Shown here: positions 22,080-33,090 of the stretch, piece by piece
Position numbering within the stretch: position 1 is the stretch's first letter
Layout of the letters: each line of letters starts with the position of its first letter
Assembly (NCBI GenBank): GCA_036924085.1
Contig: JAVGWX010000005.1
Span: forward strand, 80,678,666 to 80,742,665
DNA length: 64,000 nt
From: Ariolimax columbianus
Taxonomy: Eukaryota > Mollusca > Gastropoda > Stylommatophora > Arionidae
Reading direction: 5' to 3'
Translations under genes and position numbers: made by a program
Notes under the pieces: generated by a model
Seen by the model: the letters and a program-made list of their open reading frames with translations, nothing else
What the model was told of the DNA's origin: nothing
The model's database searches: none

Positions 22080-22870
22080 AAACTTTGTACCAGGGCCTGA
22101 CAGTATTAGGTATGAGGACATACATAGGTTGACAGACAAGGAGATGACTAGCCTGGCCAGTGCTTTTAACAACAGTATTAAGTATGTCATTATTAATGAA
22201 GACTGGCTGCACATATACTTGATACCACTCCCAAAGCACAGCAAAGACCAGACTAAGGTGCAACGATTCATATAATCACCAAGTAGAACATGGTGGGCAA
22301 GTTACTGGAAAGGATAATAGCAATGAAGGTAATGAGTCACATTGAACAATTTCAGCTATTCTCTCCAAGCCTTGGGGGTACCGTCCGCACAGAGAGACCT
22401 GGTGTAATGCGGGCGTCTTTGCCTATGAACTTCATGAAGGTTTAAAATCACGCAAAGAAACACGTGCTGTAGCCATTGATTTGAAGGATGCGTGGAACAG
22501 CGTTGTGGTGAACTTCTTGACGACTTGCCTTGTGGAACTCTGACTTTGTCCTTTCCTGATTACCTGGATTTGTTGCACTCTTTCTCAAAGTAGAGTTGTT
22601 CTTAGGTGAGGTAGCTGGGCTTTGACACCAACAAGAGTCTTCCACATAGATAATCTTTGTCTCCAGTGTTGTTCAATGTGTATGCCATTGGTATTTCCGG
22701 TGGGCAGATAATTACAGACAAGGTAGGACTTTGTCATACGTGGATGATGTCCTGGTATACCATCAAGGGAGTTAGTGGGAGCAGATTGCAGGGGAGCTAC
22801 AAGCAGAACTCAACCGTAGATAATTCACTCCTGAATATTTTCATATTTGCAATATTTTGGGGGACCATGC
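22080..22870 (+). pseudogene. RNase H-bearing LINE family L, copy 2, reverse transcriptase
   Basis: Fingers and palm in shifting frames: PGPDSIRYEDIHRL, LIPLPKHSKDQTKV, RAVAIDLKDAWNSVV (first catalytic Asp), LSPVLFNVYAIGI (22657 onward) and LSYVDDVLVY (catalytic Asp pair). 5'- and 3'-truncated. Same family as 13420-14840, where the complementary C-terminal part is kept. Confidence 0.75.
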
Positions 22871-23277
22871 AACAAAATATATTTAAAGGAAGTGCACGGT
22901 AATGAAAAGGTTAAGAGCCACTGGACTAGAGCACACTTCGTCTAGAAAACTTATTTTTGTGTGCATAATAAGTTATGGATTTCCCAATGCAGAAAACATT
23001 ACTTGCAATCACTCTTTCTAGTAGGTTTTAAAGGTTGGATTCACTTTCTCCTATTAATGCTGCTGCTGGATAATCTCATACTGTGATGTTTTTGTCTTAC
23101 CAATCCTGCTATGATAAAAACCCTTCTCATGATGTATGGTATGGTGAGAAACAATGCACCTATCCTTATCTTACCCCCTTTCTTCAAGTCAAACAGCTAA
23201 AGATAACTAGAGGTTTTTATGGCACATATTTATTTTCGTGAGTGGTTCTCAAGAAAATGGCACAAAACAGAAATCAG

Positions 23278-23411
23278 TCTGCCGAAAGGTGCAAATGTGG
23301 CAACCAAGCTGTAATCTAGTGACACAACGCATTTCGCTCTCTGGACTACATCCTACTACTTGCAAAGCCCTGTTCAGGGCATGGTAGCGGGAGATTGAGA
23401 ATGAACGAAGA
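23278..23411 (+). mobile_element. G element, copy 3, with target duplication
   Basis: Carries GCCGAAAGGTGCAAATG, CTCTGGACTACATCC, GTAGCGGGAGATTGAGAA and ends in GAAGAAGA. A 9-bp perfect target duplication AGAAATCAG lies at 23269-23277 and 23412-23420. The corresponding site in gene B (about 45985-46000, ATAGAAACCAGAG) is empty, so this insertion postdates the block duplication. Confidence 0.88.
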
Positions 23412-23506
23412 AGAAATCAGAGATATACAACAGATGCAACTCCATGCTATGTTGGGAATAAGTTGTATAAAGGATTTAAATATTTCATGGTATATGCATT
23501 TGTCAC

Positions 23507-23627
23507 CTTTTCTCCCAGAAATTATAGGTTGTACGACTATCCCTCTTCCCAACATGTTTGTAGCCATGTCTCCAACTACTTGAGTCTGTGTACTGAACTC
23601 TTTTGCAGAACTGTGATCATGTTCATC
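23507..23627 (-). CDS. Zinc-finger gene A, internal coding exon 2
   Basis: 121 bases: 40 codons plus one base. The acceptor is TTTCTTTTTCAG just upstream (minus strand) and the donor is AAAG followed by GTGAC. It encodes DEHDHSSAKEF..QVVGDMATN..GRGIVVQPIISGRK. Phase 0 in and phase 1 out match the neighbouring exons exactly, and the counterpart at 46073-46196 keeps splice sites, phase and about 80 percent of residues. No known domain; it links the start exon to the finger exon. Confidence 0.75.
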
Positions 23628-24184
23628 CTGAAAAAGAAACAATTTTTCTGCTGTTTAATATACAATATCTCAGCAACCAATTCAACAAAATAGTTAAAAT
23701 TTTTCATATAACCTGCAGATCAACATGTCCCATACGTGAATATTTTTTCCCACCCACAAATACACGGTAAACAATTTTCCTTATTGGTGATAAACAAAAA
23801 CCAGCTCACCTAATGAAACCAGTCTTTTGAAATGATTACCCATTCATAACAGTGTGTATTTTTTGAAATAACATTTTCCACATGTTTCAAGAAATCTTTC
23901 CAGTTTCAACCAAAAGCTCACTGATTTTGAACAGTTGTCATGAGACTTCCTGTCTGTTCAATTTGTGGTTATAAATTGTATACACACGTGCATAGGCATA
24001 GTATAACTAATTGGTGTTTAACGTTCGCAAATACAATGAGTCTGAAAGTCAAGTTCCTTAGGCTCCACACAATTGCATTAAAGATGTATAAATATTTTTG
24101 CAGAAAAGCTAAGCATTGTAAACTGTATCAGAGTATTTCAAACCATGAAAAGAGAACTATTCACGCTTTGGGTTTAAGTAAGTG

Positions 24185-25290
24185 GTCATTTGATTGATTG
24201 CTCCAAGGCTATGGAAGTTCATGTTCCATCAAGACTAGTACACAAGGAAGAAAGAAAATGATAGATAGTTTTAAAACGGATGTGATCAGAAGAGAGATTT
24301 GTAGAATGCTTGATTTCAAAGAAACAGTGACACTATAAGGAAACTGAAGTCTGATTTGAGAACACACAATGACATTGATGGCTCAATGACATTGTGGAGA
24401 AATGTAAGTGGCATAGGTTTTATTTTTAGAAAGTATGCTAGTGGAAGAAACGTCATCTGCAAGAAGCCGCATCCAGTATCCACGAGAAGCAAGTATTTAC
24501 AGGAAGTACGTGAAATGCATAAACAATGTTTTGATACTGTGTATGTGGATGAAACTTCGATAAATGCTCACCACACGAGTGAAATGGAATGGCAGTCAGC
24601 GGATTGAACAATTAAAAGATTAGTACCAAGTGGCAAAGGACAGCACTTGATAATAGCACATGCAGGTAACAGACTTGGCTACTGAAGAATGCAGAACTTG
24701 TATTTCCTTCAAATTATACGGACAATCGTGACTACCATACCGAGATGAATGGTAACATATTTAGAGAGTGGATTAAAAAAACTATTCTTCCGTCCTTAGA
24801 TAGACCCTCCTCTGATAACGGAAATGCATCATGCCACAATGCAGTGACACAAGAAGACAAAATTCTGACATCATCTACAAAAGATGCAATAAAGATGTGG
24901 CTCACAAAAAACACATATCTAACGAAAGGTATCTAAAACCTGAATTGCTTTCCTTTATCAAGCAAACATGAATGGAAAATATATTTCATATAGATAAGTT
25001 GTTCCAAGAGCATGGTCATATATGTTTGAGACTGCCCTCTTACCATTCACACTTAAACCCAATTGAACTCGTTTGGGCAAAAATTAAAGGACAAGTAGCA
25101 GCTGAAAATAAAACTTTCAAACTATGCGATACGAAAGAACTAACATATGCAGCCATCTCAAATAGAGACAACGATTGTTGGGCTAAATGTGAGGACCATG
25201 TCTTAAAAGAGGAAAAGGATTATTTTAAAAAAAGATGCACCGTTGTTCGTTCAGTCGAGAGAAGTCATCAATTTGTTGGAATCATCTGAC
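24185..25290 (+). pseudogene. Tc1/mariner-superfamily DDE transposase remnant
   Basis: Lies in intron 1 of gene A, antisense to it. Pieces in three frames: IDSFKTDVIRREICRML and KLKSDLRTHNDIDG with WRNVSGIGFIFRK (helix-turn-helix side), VYVDETSINAHH (first catalytic Asp), VPSGKGQHLIIAHAG, a damaged DNGNASCHNAV (second Asp region), then LRLPSYHSHLNPIELVWAKIKG (catalytic Glu). It matches the DDE_3 family of uncharacterised invertebrate transposase-like proteins. Several shifts and stops; terminal inverted repeats were not located. Confidence 0.75.
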
Positions 25291-25299
25291 TCTGATTGA

Positions 25300-26279
25300 G
25301 TGAGAAATTAACTTCCATGTTTATTTTCTGAGAAATATAAGTTTACATCACCTTAGCAAAAATGGTCCTTTTCAGGGCCACCCCAATCAGCTAGAAGATG
25401 GATCTCAGAACTGAATTATAACCATTTATTGTTTGCTCCAGCATCTACTTATAAACCTGGACCAATTCATTTCTTGTGCATCAGCCTCCTCATTTTTATG
25501 ATGTTACAGTGAGAAAAAAAATAAATAGAAGTGGTCAAAGAAAAAGGCGTGCAGACAGACCTGGAGAGAAAACGCATTACAGAAGAGAACATAGACACTA
25601 ATTATCCATCAGACATGTGGCAACATGCAAATACACATGGCTAAGCTACAAATGCTACCCAGGACAGAGGAGAAGTGGGTGATCAGACAAAAAAAATGGG
25701 AAAAGATAGTGATAATGTCAGCCATAACAGCCCTCAAATTCCACAAGAACACTGAACTGAACTAATTTGACGGCAGGTTTGGTGAAAATGTCTCAAAGGT
25801 TCCAGATAGCAGTGATTCAGTACTATAATATTAATTATCTAAAACAATAATTAAAGAAAGAAAAATCTACCTGTTTACCTTATCATCTAGTTCATGTTTT
25901 AATCTTGTAGTTAAATCTAGTATTCATTTCAGCTTTTTTAGGCTGGCAAAACAGTTTTTAAGAAAGGCATATTTGAACATGAAATAGGCCTATATTTGAA
26001 TAATAGTTTTAAAAGAATGGAATATATATGAATTACACTGACATTTTTTGGCATCATCATATATATTTATATAAGTTCTTTTATCTTAATTACACCAGAC
26101 AATTTTAAGAATAATTGATATTTTATTGCTAAAAATAAAATTCACCATAAAATCCGAATTCAGAGGTATTCTTTCAATGCTAAATGACAGTACCATGGCT
26201 CTGTCAATATCCCTTACAACTAACTAAATATTCATTTAAATTTGTCATAAACATTTGTAAATAGTTATTTTTGTTAATT
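25300..26279. other. Intron 1 of zinc-finger gene A, AT-rich remainder
   Basis: No further element recognised. From about 26280 to the start exon the sequence again matches the corresponding intron end of gene B (49345-49406). Confidence 0.45.
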
Positions 26280-26343
26280 CTCTACAAATTTCTAAAATTT
26301 AGTGTTGATTTGAATTCTTTTATTTTTTAAATGTAACAAGTAC

Positions 26344-26394
26344 CTCTGAATCCAGTTCTTGTTTAACACATGTTATTTCTCCAATCTGCTTCAT
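26344..26394 (-). CDS. Zinc-finger gene A, first coding exon
   Basis: 51 bases from ATG at 26394 to donor GAG/GTACTTG encode MKQIGEITCVKQELDSE. The frame passes in phase 0 into the next exon. Gene B has the identical peptide at 49407-49457. The preceding bases read GACTCTGGAGATGAAG here and GACTCTGGGGATATGAAG in B: a 2-base difference just before the ATG that would break any upstream frame, which favours this ATG as the start. A possible non-coding exon edge (AACAG) is at about 26449. Confidence 0.7.
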
Positions 26395-26569
26395 CTCCAG
26401 AGTCACTGGGCACAACTTTTCTGGAAGATGTGTACTCAGATTCTGTTACCAAAAAAAAACACATCAACATAGTTTATTTACATTTGAAGGCATTCACTTC
26501 AAAATTTTCATGGAATCATTCAGAATGTGTTATTCTTGATTTCCATAACCTAAGAAGTCACTAGGGCAT

Positions 26570-26830
26570 CACATCTCACTATATTATAAACCATATGTTT
26601 CAACCTTGGCATGTCCATCGTCAGTGTTTGTCTCTCTCAACAGTTTTCTTGTCCATGTCTAAATATTATCTATCCAGTGCATCTTGGGTTTTCTTGTTCC
26701 TTGGACTATTCCGTTGTACATAATGTTGGTGTTGGGCAGGTGATCTATCTTGACACATAAAGGTGCTATTGAGTATGTATGTTTTTTGGAACCGTCAATT
26801 CATCCTTGTAGGGTTTTGATATTTTGATTA
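26570..26830 (-). pseudogene. LINE C-terminal fragment predating the block duplication
   Basis: Minus strand resembles the C-terminal tail of RTE-like proteins (basic stretch before a W-x-D-N-I-x-x-W motif, then LREREN-like residues). The same fragment is at 49640-49880 in the second block at the matching position, so it was already there when the block duplicated. Confidence 0.6.
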
Positions 26831-27149
26831 ATTATATTTTGACATTTGAGATGATTGTTAATAAAAAATGTTTGTCGTTCAACTTGGTCCCTTATGTAAA
26901 GTGTGTTGTATACTGTCTGTGTTTTGAACCTTATGGCACAGTGCAAATGACTCTAGCACACATTTTGATTGGGTTCACGTCCCAAAGGAGTATGGCCTTG
27001 CTGGTACACAAATTTAGGCACATGCAAGTTTGGTTTGAGGCACATGCAAGTTTGGTTTGAGACCCATGTCACTAACCACTAGGCCACACTGCTGATATGC
27101 TTCTGGTATGTTATATCAATGGTTTGTTTAAGCATATAATTTCCATATA

Positions 27150-27660
27150 TAATTTAATGGTGGAGACCGGGTATTTTTTCATGTGGGTCATCCAGTAAAT
27201 ATTTCCCCTGATCTCTGAGTAGTGAGATCAAACACCCATGTGTAGTGGCGCACACATTAAAAATACCTTGGCAGTTGGAAATCGAAAAGAATAGGCCTAA
27301 CGGTCGCTGCTCAGGAAAAATTATAGTTAAATATCTACTCAAATTATTCTAGGGATATTCGCCCCACTGAGAATATTTCGCAAAAAAAAAGGGGACTGTG
27401 CTATAACTTCAGGTCATGGTTATACGGTTAGCTGAGCAGCTTTGAAGGCACCTGACAGGTTGCGGGTCTGCCTTCCTCTAATTTACGCTTCCACCTCCAC
27501 CAGTTTCAAAAATAGGCGATAGTATATTCCAGGGGCTAACAGATGCTGGGATTGACCTGGCAAGTCACCAGTGGATTTTCACCTGCCAAAAAATTTGCAA
27601 CAAAAGAGGTCACACCTCCCCACGACGTCTAACGACAAAAGTGGACTGACTATAGATAGA
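27150..27660 (+). mobile_element. Long SINE family F, copy 2
   Basis: Body and tail of the repeat seen at 9583-10985, without its J and G insertions and lacking the tRNA head. Starts GGTGGAGACCGGG and ends in GATAGATAGA. It interrupts the 5' flank of gene A relative to gene B (50165-50200), so it inserted after duplication. Flanks TTTCCAT and CTTCCAC may be the target duplication. Confidence 0.7.
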
Positions 27661-27908
27661 TAGAACTTCCACTGCTAGATTAAAAAAATTATATTTCAGC
27701 ATTCAAGATTCCGTGTTTCACATGCTTGTTGGTACACAAAGAAAAACCAATGTTTTTATTCATTTGATCTTAGTTTTCAGCTATATGTTATTTATATATT
27801 CTATATCTTTATATAAATATATCTTTATTCAAAATTATTGTTGCTTGTATGATACTTACTATTAGTTCTACTTTAGTTTTTCTTCCATTTCTACTTAGTC
27901 TCTCTTCT

Positions 27909-28140
27909 GGGAGCCGAGGTAGCATAGTGGTTATTGTACTGGCTTTCCAGATTTTTTCCAATCATAAAACGGCTTCAAGGTTACACCCAGCCTTAAACAT
28001 TAGGTACCAGAATAATCTGGGAAAGTGAAGACGGTCAGCATGATGTTCACTATATCTTCCCTAGTGTGCCGTTGGTCAAGAAAAATATGAGCCTAACATC
28101 CTTTCTCAAACTGCCACACAGCAATGAAATCGAGATCTTT
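27909..28140 (+). mobile_element. tRNA-derived SINE, family K
   Basis: Head GAGGTAGCATAGTGGTTATTG resembles a tRNA A box and CAAGGTTACACCC a weak B box. The body ends GAAATCGAGATCTTT. Flanks ACTTAGTCTCTCTTCT (27893-27908) and ACTTTAGTCCCTCTTCT (28141-28157) form a near-perfect target duplication. A single copy in this window. Confidence 0.65.
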
Positions 28141-28149
28141 ACTTTAGTC

Positions 28150-28540
28150 CCTCTTCTTCTATTTTGGGGTGTACAAGTTTGCCAGAAAGAGCATCAGGCA
28201 TATCTTTCCTGTCTACCAATTGACCTGGTTTTAGTCTAGTCCACTGTCTCTTAATGACTGTCTTATGTTGTCATCCAAGTGGATTTTGAGTCGTCCTCAA
28301 GATCTTGATCCTTGACTATTTGCTTCCATGACTGCCATGCCAGCCAATCTTCTTTCACCCTTCAGACATGGTCAAATCAGCAAAGTTGAGATTGGGCCCC
28401 TTGAGTCTGCAAGCGCTGGGCATTGAGATCTTGTTGCATGGTCTGATTGTGGACCTTGTCTCTTCTTTTTACTAGTTCCACCTTGTTTAGGTATCTCATT
28501 TCTGAGACTTGGAGCTGGCTTTTTGTCACATCCATTAGTC
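28150..28540 (-). pseudogene. LINE C-terminal fragment
   Basis: Minus strand gives pieces typical of a reverse transcriptase C-terminus (SDHATRSQCPALADSRG, a WHGSHGS-like block in another frame, then IHLDDNIRQSLRDSGLD). Family uncertain; frames broken. Confidence 0.45.
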
Positions 28541-28559
28541 AAAACTGATAAATAGTTGG

Positions 28560-28870
28560 AGTGGCATACCATCATCTAGCACAATATGCTGACCAAGACC
28601 ACAATCTCTCTTCCATGTAACGTTCCCTGGAAACAGGCTGTTTTCAAGGCTAACGAAATGTGGATCGATGTGATCATGTAGTAGTGATTGCCACGCAGAT
28701 GAAGCCAAGCATAGTACAACAGCCTGAAGGACCACGGTCCACCTTCATCAGCATGCTCGGGGTGTGAGGATAGCTACAACACGCCACTTATCTTTTTCAG
28801 GGCGCACAAAAGAGTAAACTTACACATTGTGGGCATTAAACAACAACAATGGTTAATAAGTAGAACTATA
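28560..28870 (-). repeat. Interspersed repeat family N, copy 2
   Basis: Inverted copy of 21500-21809, sharing the CACATTGTGGGCATTAAACAAC end and the CCACCTTCATCAGCATGC block. Confidence 0.6.
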
Positions 28871-29216
28871 TAAGGTAATAGTATTGGTTCGGGAGCCCTA
28901 CTATAACTTTTTTTCTTTCTATGAGCTTTCGACAACCTAGTAGCATATAATGCACTATCTTTGTGCAGTTGTGAGTGAGTTAGGTTAATATGCGAGGTCT
29001 CATTATTTTAAAGTATTTGTTGAACATGAAGTTTTAAGTCCTATGGAAGATTATGTTCTATTCTGTGTTGCAGTTTGTTGATGCAGTAATTTTTGTTTGG
29101 ATGGGTCATTTCTCTACACATTGCATATCCTTTCTGCACATCGATTCAGCCATTGCTCTTTGAAGATGTTTAGACGTATTTGCCTTGCTGTTTGAAAGTT
29201 GGCTGAAGTACAATAG
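28871..29216. other. No supported feature
   Basis: AT-rich sequence without recognised gene or repeat. Confidence 0.35.
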
Positions 29217-29227
29217 TGCTCAGCTAT

Positions 29228-30364
29228 ATATTTTTTGTTTTTTTTGTTTTTGCGTTCAGCTTATTTCTCTAATCCCCAAGGCGGTGTGGGTTGCACTGTG
29301 GTTTTTATTTCGCGCCTGTTGGCTCAATGCATCTTCTTCTTCTTCATCGTACGCAGTCAGACAGTAACCATTATTTTTTCGAAAAAAGCGGCGGTCATCC
29401 TGAGGCTGTCGACACTGCCATAGAGCTTGTCTTGTGGTTCCACTGGTGATGGCCACATCTGCTCTCTCTGATCCTCGTATGTCGGGCAGTTTTGCAGCAG
29501 ATGCTCAGCGGTCATTTTCCCGGTACCACACGGGCATTCGTCGGTACCACCTATCTTCAATTTGTTGAATAGGTGGTACCTCAGTCTATTGTGGCCAGTG
29601 CGAAGTCTGAAGACAACGACCTGCTCTCTTCTGTTCAACTGGTAATAGGCATCGTTTTTGGTGTAGCCGGTATGTTCAGTTTCCCATTTGGTCATGTATC
29701 TGGCTTTAATAAGCCGTTTTGACTCTTCGTACGTCATACTAGTATCTGTTTGTGGTAGTCTTGCACCTTCTTTTGCCAGTCTGTCTGCCTCCTCGTTGCC
29801 TTGGATGTTGCAGTGTGACGGAACCCACTGTACCACTACCCTTTTTGGTGCGGACTGCTGGCATAGTTGACAGAGTACTGCTCTTAAGTCATTAAGCTCA
29901 GTGTTTTTCGGCTTTTTAGTGCTGTGACTACGGCCAGAGCATCTGTAAGCAGGACTGTATGGCTTTCATTTTCTTTATGTGTCACCATTTCTTCCACTGC
30001 CGCCCTCCGTGCCTCTGCTCTAAAATTGCTTGTGTACTTACCAGTAGCGAATGACAGTGTTATTTTTCTGCCATTTGGTAGGTTCAGGAATGCTCCTGCC
30101 CCCCCCCCCCCCCCCCCCATTCTGTGTAGTGTTTGTTACAGAACCGTCGGTGTATGCATGGGTCCAGTCCATGCTTGGGTAGTTTTTCGATATAAAGGCT
30201 CAATGCATCTGACTTCAGCATGTATTTTATGTTAGGGTCTGCTTCCTCCTGCATTTTCTAAGGGTTTGCTTCCCCAGGGTAATGACCAGTGCTGTGATGG
30301 GGATCGAGCCCAGCACCTTCTGGTTGTGAGTTGTATCACTTAACCACTAGCCCACGCCGTCCCC
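29228..30364 (-). mobile_element. tRNA-derived SINE, family S, copy 4, split by a J element
   Basis: The 3' part with poly-A tail (poly-T on the plus strand, 29231-29250) is at 29228-29334 and the 5' part with B box at 30197-30364. Outer flanks TGCTCAGCTAT (29217-29227) and TGCTCTGTTAT (30365-30375) are the probable target duplication of the SINE. LINE J2 lies inside. Confidence 0.8.
29335..30196 (-). mobile_element. I/Nimbus-type LINE family J, copy 2, 3' end
   Basis: Inserted in a SINE with a perfect 14-bp target duplication GGCTCAATGCATCT (29321-29334 and 30197-30210). It codes for most of an RNase H domain and the C-terminus: FLNLPNGRKITLSFATGKY, VLLTDALAVVTALKS (catalytic Asp), VQWVPSHCNIQGNEEADRLA, CPCGTGKMTAEHLLQNC (intact zinc-binding end). 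A 20-base C homopolymer (30099-30118) has expanded inside the domain, and a shift near 29850-29880 breaks the frame. The GAA tail abuts the SINE. Confidence 0.92.
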
Positions 30365-30375
30365 TGCTCTGTTAT

Positions 30376-30989
30376 TTGAATATCCACTTTACGAACACCC
30401 GCTCATATGAACGACTATAATTATAACCATAACCCTTGCATACAATCATGAGTTCACTTTAACAAACATTTTTCTAGCTTGAATTTGTAAACAGACCACG
30501 ATATGCCCCTAAAAGATGAAGATCTTCCAATTGTTGCTTTTTGAAGTCTTATCCAGAAGATGTGGTTCACTTAAGAATACTAAAGAAATAGAGGCAGGAA
30601 TAACCATAATAGAGAAGGCATTGGGAAAGTATTTATCTCATTTTCAAAAGAAGTGTCAAATGTCAATTCAAAGTTACAAAACTTGAAATGAGAAAGAAGA
30701 CACCTCAATTTGGGAAACTATACTACATTCCAAGGAGTAATTTCAAAATTCATTACCAGTCACATCTAACCCTACAAATCTAGAGCCATTATCTAGAGCC
30801 TGTGTACAATCCCCATCAAATTCCCCATCATCAAAAAGATTTCATAAGGAAAAAACTGATTTTAAACTGCAAAGACTTTATTCTTTATTCCTAAAATGTG
30901 TTTGCAAGCTAAAAAAAAATGGACTGAAATTTCACCTTACCAACATATCTGCTTTGCTCTGGCTGCCATCTGTTTTTGATTTAAGGAAC
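30376..30989. other. No supported feature
   Basis: AT-rich sequence; no recognised gene. The first 100 bases contain short TTTGAATATCCACTTT-like text but no transposon ends were confirmed. Confidence 0.35.
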
Positions 30990-31440
30990 TATTGTACTTA
31001 TTTGAGTAATACTTGTTCCTAGTTTTCCTAGTCTGTTTTCAGGCATGATATGTCTATAAGTTCTTAAATCAACTGGATGAGTGACTTTGGTGTTACTTGT
31101 GTCCTGTTAAACTTCTCTTTGTTCTGATTATCTGCTAGGATGGTGATCATGGCAACTTTGGTTCTACATGTATGACTACGTGTATCCTGCAAATTATCCA
31201 TATGGCATGAAAATATCTGGGTGAGGACTTTAGTGTCACTTGTGTCCTGTAAGCTGTCTCTCACTTATATATGTCATGAAATCTTTTAGGAAGGTCATTT
31301 ATGTGTTATAAGTCATCTCTATATGTTCTTATAGTTATATCCACCAGGAGAGTTACTTTGGTGATACTAGTGTCCTGAATGTCTTGAAATTTGCTGGGAA
31401 GGTAACTTTGCTGGGACTGGTACTGTAAGGGCCAATTGTC
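30990..31440 (+). repeat. Diverged tandem repeat family T, copy 1
   Basis: Irregular 60-70 base units built on GGAAGGTGACTTTGGTGT, TGTGTCCTG and GAAATCT. Homologous to 50945-51621, where a subset has been homogenised into an exact 64-base array. Confidence 0.6.
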
Positions 31441-31454
31441 TCTTACTCTTACTA

Positions 31455-31635
31455 TAGTTTAAATGTAAAGGTCTGTCCCATTGTAACAATTGCCGTTGGG
31501 AATGAAGTTAACTCTTATGTACTAAACCACAGCCTATGTGAGGTAGGTGGTAGTTCCCTTTCTTGCTGTTTCAAGTGTTTCTACCTTCCCCAACTCATAC
31601 GTCAGGTACCATTTACAGCTGGGGGAGGGGGGGGG
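31455..31635 (+). repeat. Interspersed repeat family W, copy 2
   Basis: Matches 6385-6560: TAAAGGTCTGTCCCATTG, CAGCCTATGTGAGGTAGG and CCAACTCATACGTCAGGTACC. Ends at a G-rich run (31621-31637). Confidence 0.6.
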
Positions 31636-31639
31636 GAGG

Positions 31640-32080
31640 CTGGCTGGCTTTGTTTTCACTTGTGTTCTGTTCTAGTCTCTAAACTAAATCAACTAAATGT
31701 TATGATATCTTGGAGTGAAACTAACTTAACTAGCTTCCATGTTACTATTGACCTGATACTAGTGATACTGGTGACGGTGATTGTTCACTGGATTGTGTCA
31801 ATCGTATCAGTCACTCATCTAGTTTCTTTGTAGTTTGTTATTAGTTTTTAGGCATGCTATGAAGTATTTTTACTAGTCTAGTTAGATCAAGATCTACTTG
31901 ATTCATGTATTGTATTGTATGTATAATTATATATCTATATGTACTCAACTGTTCATTACTGACACTCTCAGTCTCACTCTGTGTATCATACTGTATATGA
32001 GTGTATGCTTCGGCTTCCGCTTCGCTTGTTTGTTGTAGTAATTTGTTTGTTGTTCAAGGCCGTCGTGTATGTTATGGTAA
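31640..32080. other. No supported feature
   Basis: Contains an AT-rich microsatellite-like stretch (about 31910-31940); no gene recognised. Confidence 0.35.
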
Positions 32081-32084
32081 ACTC

Positions 32085-33090
32085 TAGTATAGCCCCTTGT
32101 TTTACTTTCCTCACATAAAACATATACTTCAGTTTATACACTGATAAAATAACAATCGTGTTCAAATGTTGTATTTATCAACGATCTTTTTACTTACATC
32201 GCTTTGTTTTGCGGTCGATACTTCTTTTGGCTTTTGGTTAATAAATCTTTTTACGACGGATGTTGACGATGTCACGTGTTATCTAAACAGCAATGTTGGG
32301 TTGGTTGTGAGTTTTGTCAAATTTTAATTTGCATCATTCACTGCTTTAGAAAGACGGTAAGTTCAGTTCAGTTCAGGTACCATCTCCGCAACGAAGGTCG
32401 GCTGTAATGAATCTACAGTGTACTCTATCTCTTTCCGTAATTGTGCAATCTGAGAGGCTTTTTCTCGTCCAACTCCACTTGAAGCGTTGTCTGCTCTTAA
32501 ACGACTGCCTTCCACTCTACCCTCCAGTATGGTCTTCAACAAGGAGGTATATCTAATACTAATTGTCTTGTTATATTACCAAAATAACGTAACTGTCTAA
32601 CCCTGATTTCGGTCATTAAATGATTAATTCTCTTTTCACCCCCAACTTTTTCAAATTTGTTTTTTTCTCTTTCCAAGAAATTCGAGCCATTCTTCTACAT
32701 CCCCAGATTTCGAAGGCTTCAATACTGTTCACCAAATTGTTGTTCATTGTCCATGTTTCTGCGCCATAAAGTAGTGTCGGTAAGTGGTTAGATTAGAAGA
32801 ACCAAAGTAACTGCACACAGGGCAGACGTATAGACTTTGAGTCTCGCTTAATAGTCGGATATGGTATGTTTGCTAAAAATAATGGCTATAATGTGCTCAT
32901 TTCGACAGCGGTCTGGTACCCTCGAGAAGGAAAAAGAACACGGGGTAGACTTTCAATGCGTTGGTCAGACTCACTTACACCCCACTACAATATCTACGAA
33001 ACACCAAAAAGAAAGTTCATTACCCACAAGACCTCCATAACAAGCACACCATCGATGTTCTACTCTTCTCGGCAGAACGGGGTCTGATTT
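32085..33090 (+). repeat. Interspersed repeat family H, copy 2
   Basis: Matches 1650-2130 and 56140-59600. The distal part (32866-33000) reads WYPREGKRTRGRLSMRWSD, the basic C-terminal motif of many LINE proteins, so H is probably part of a retroelement. A LINE fragment on the other strand interrupts it at about 32355-32790; short flanks CGGTAAG occur on both sides. Confidence 0.55.
32355..32790 (-). pseudogene. LINE C-terminal fragment inside repeat H2
   Basis: Minus strand decodes to LLYGAETWTMN, SIEAFEIWGCRRMARISWKEKK, then VRQLRYFGNITRQ and a final RKEIEYTVDSLQPTF piece, in broken frames. RTE-like C-terminus related to 48520-49340. Confidence 0.6.

Noticed and set aside
30376..30480. Pogo/Tigger-like terminal sequence
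   Set aside because: Only a vague resemblance and no inverted partner or TA duplication found.
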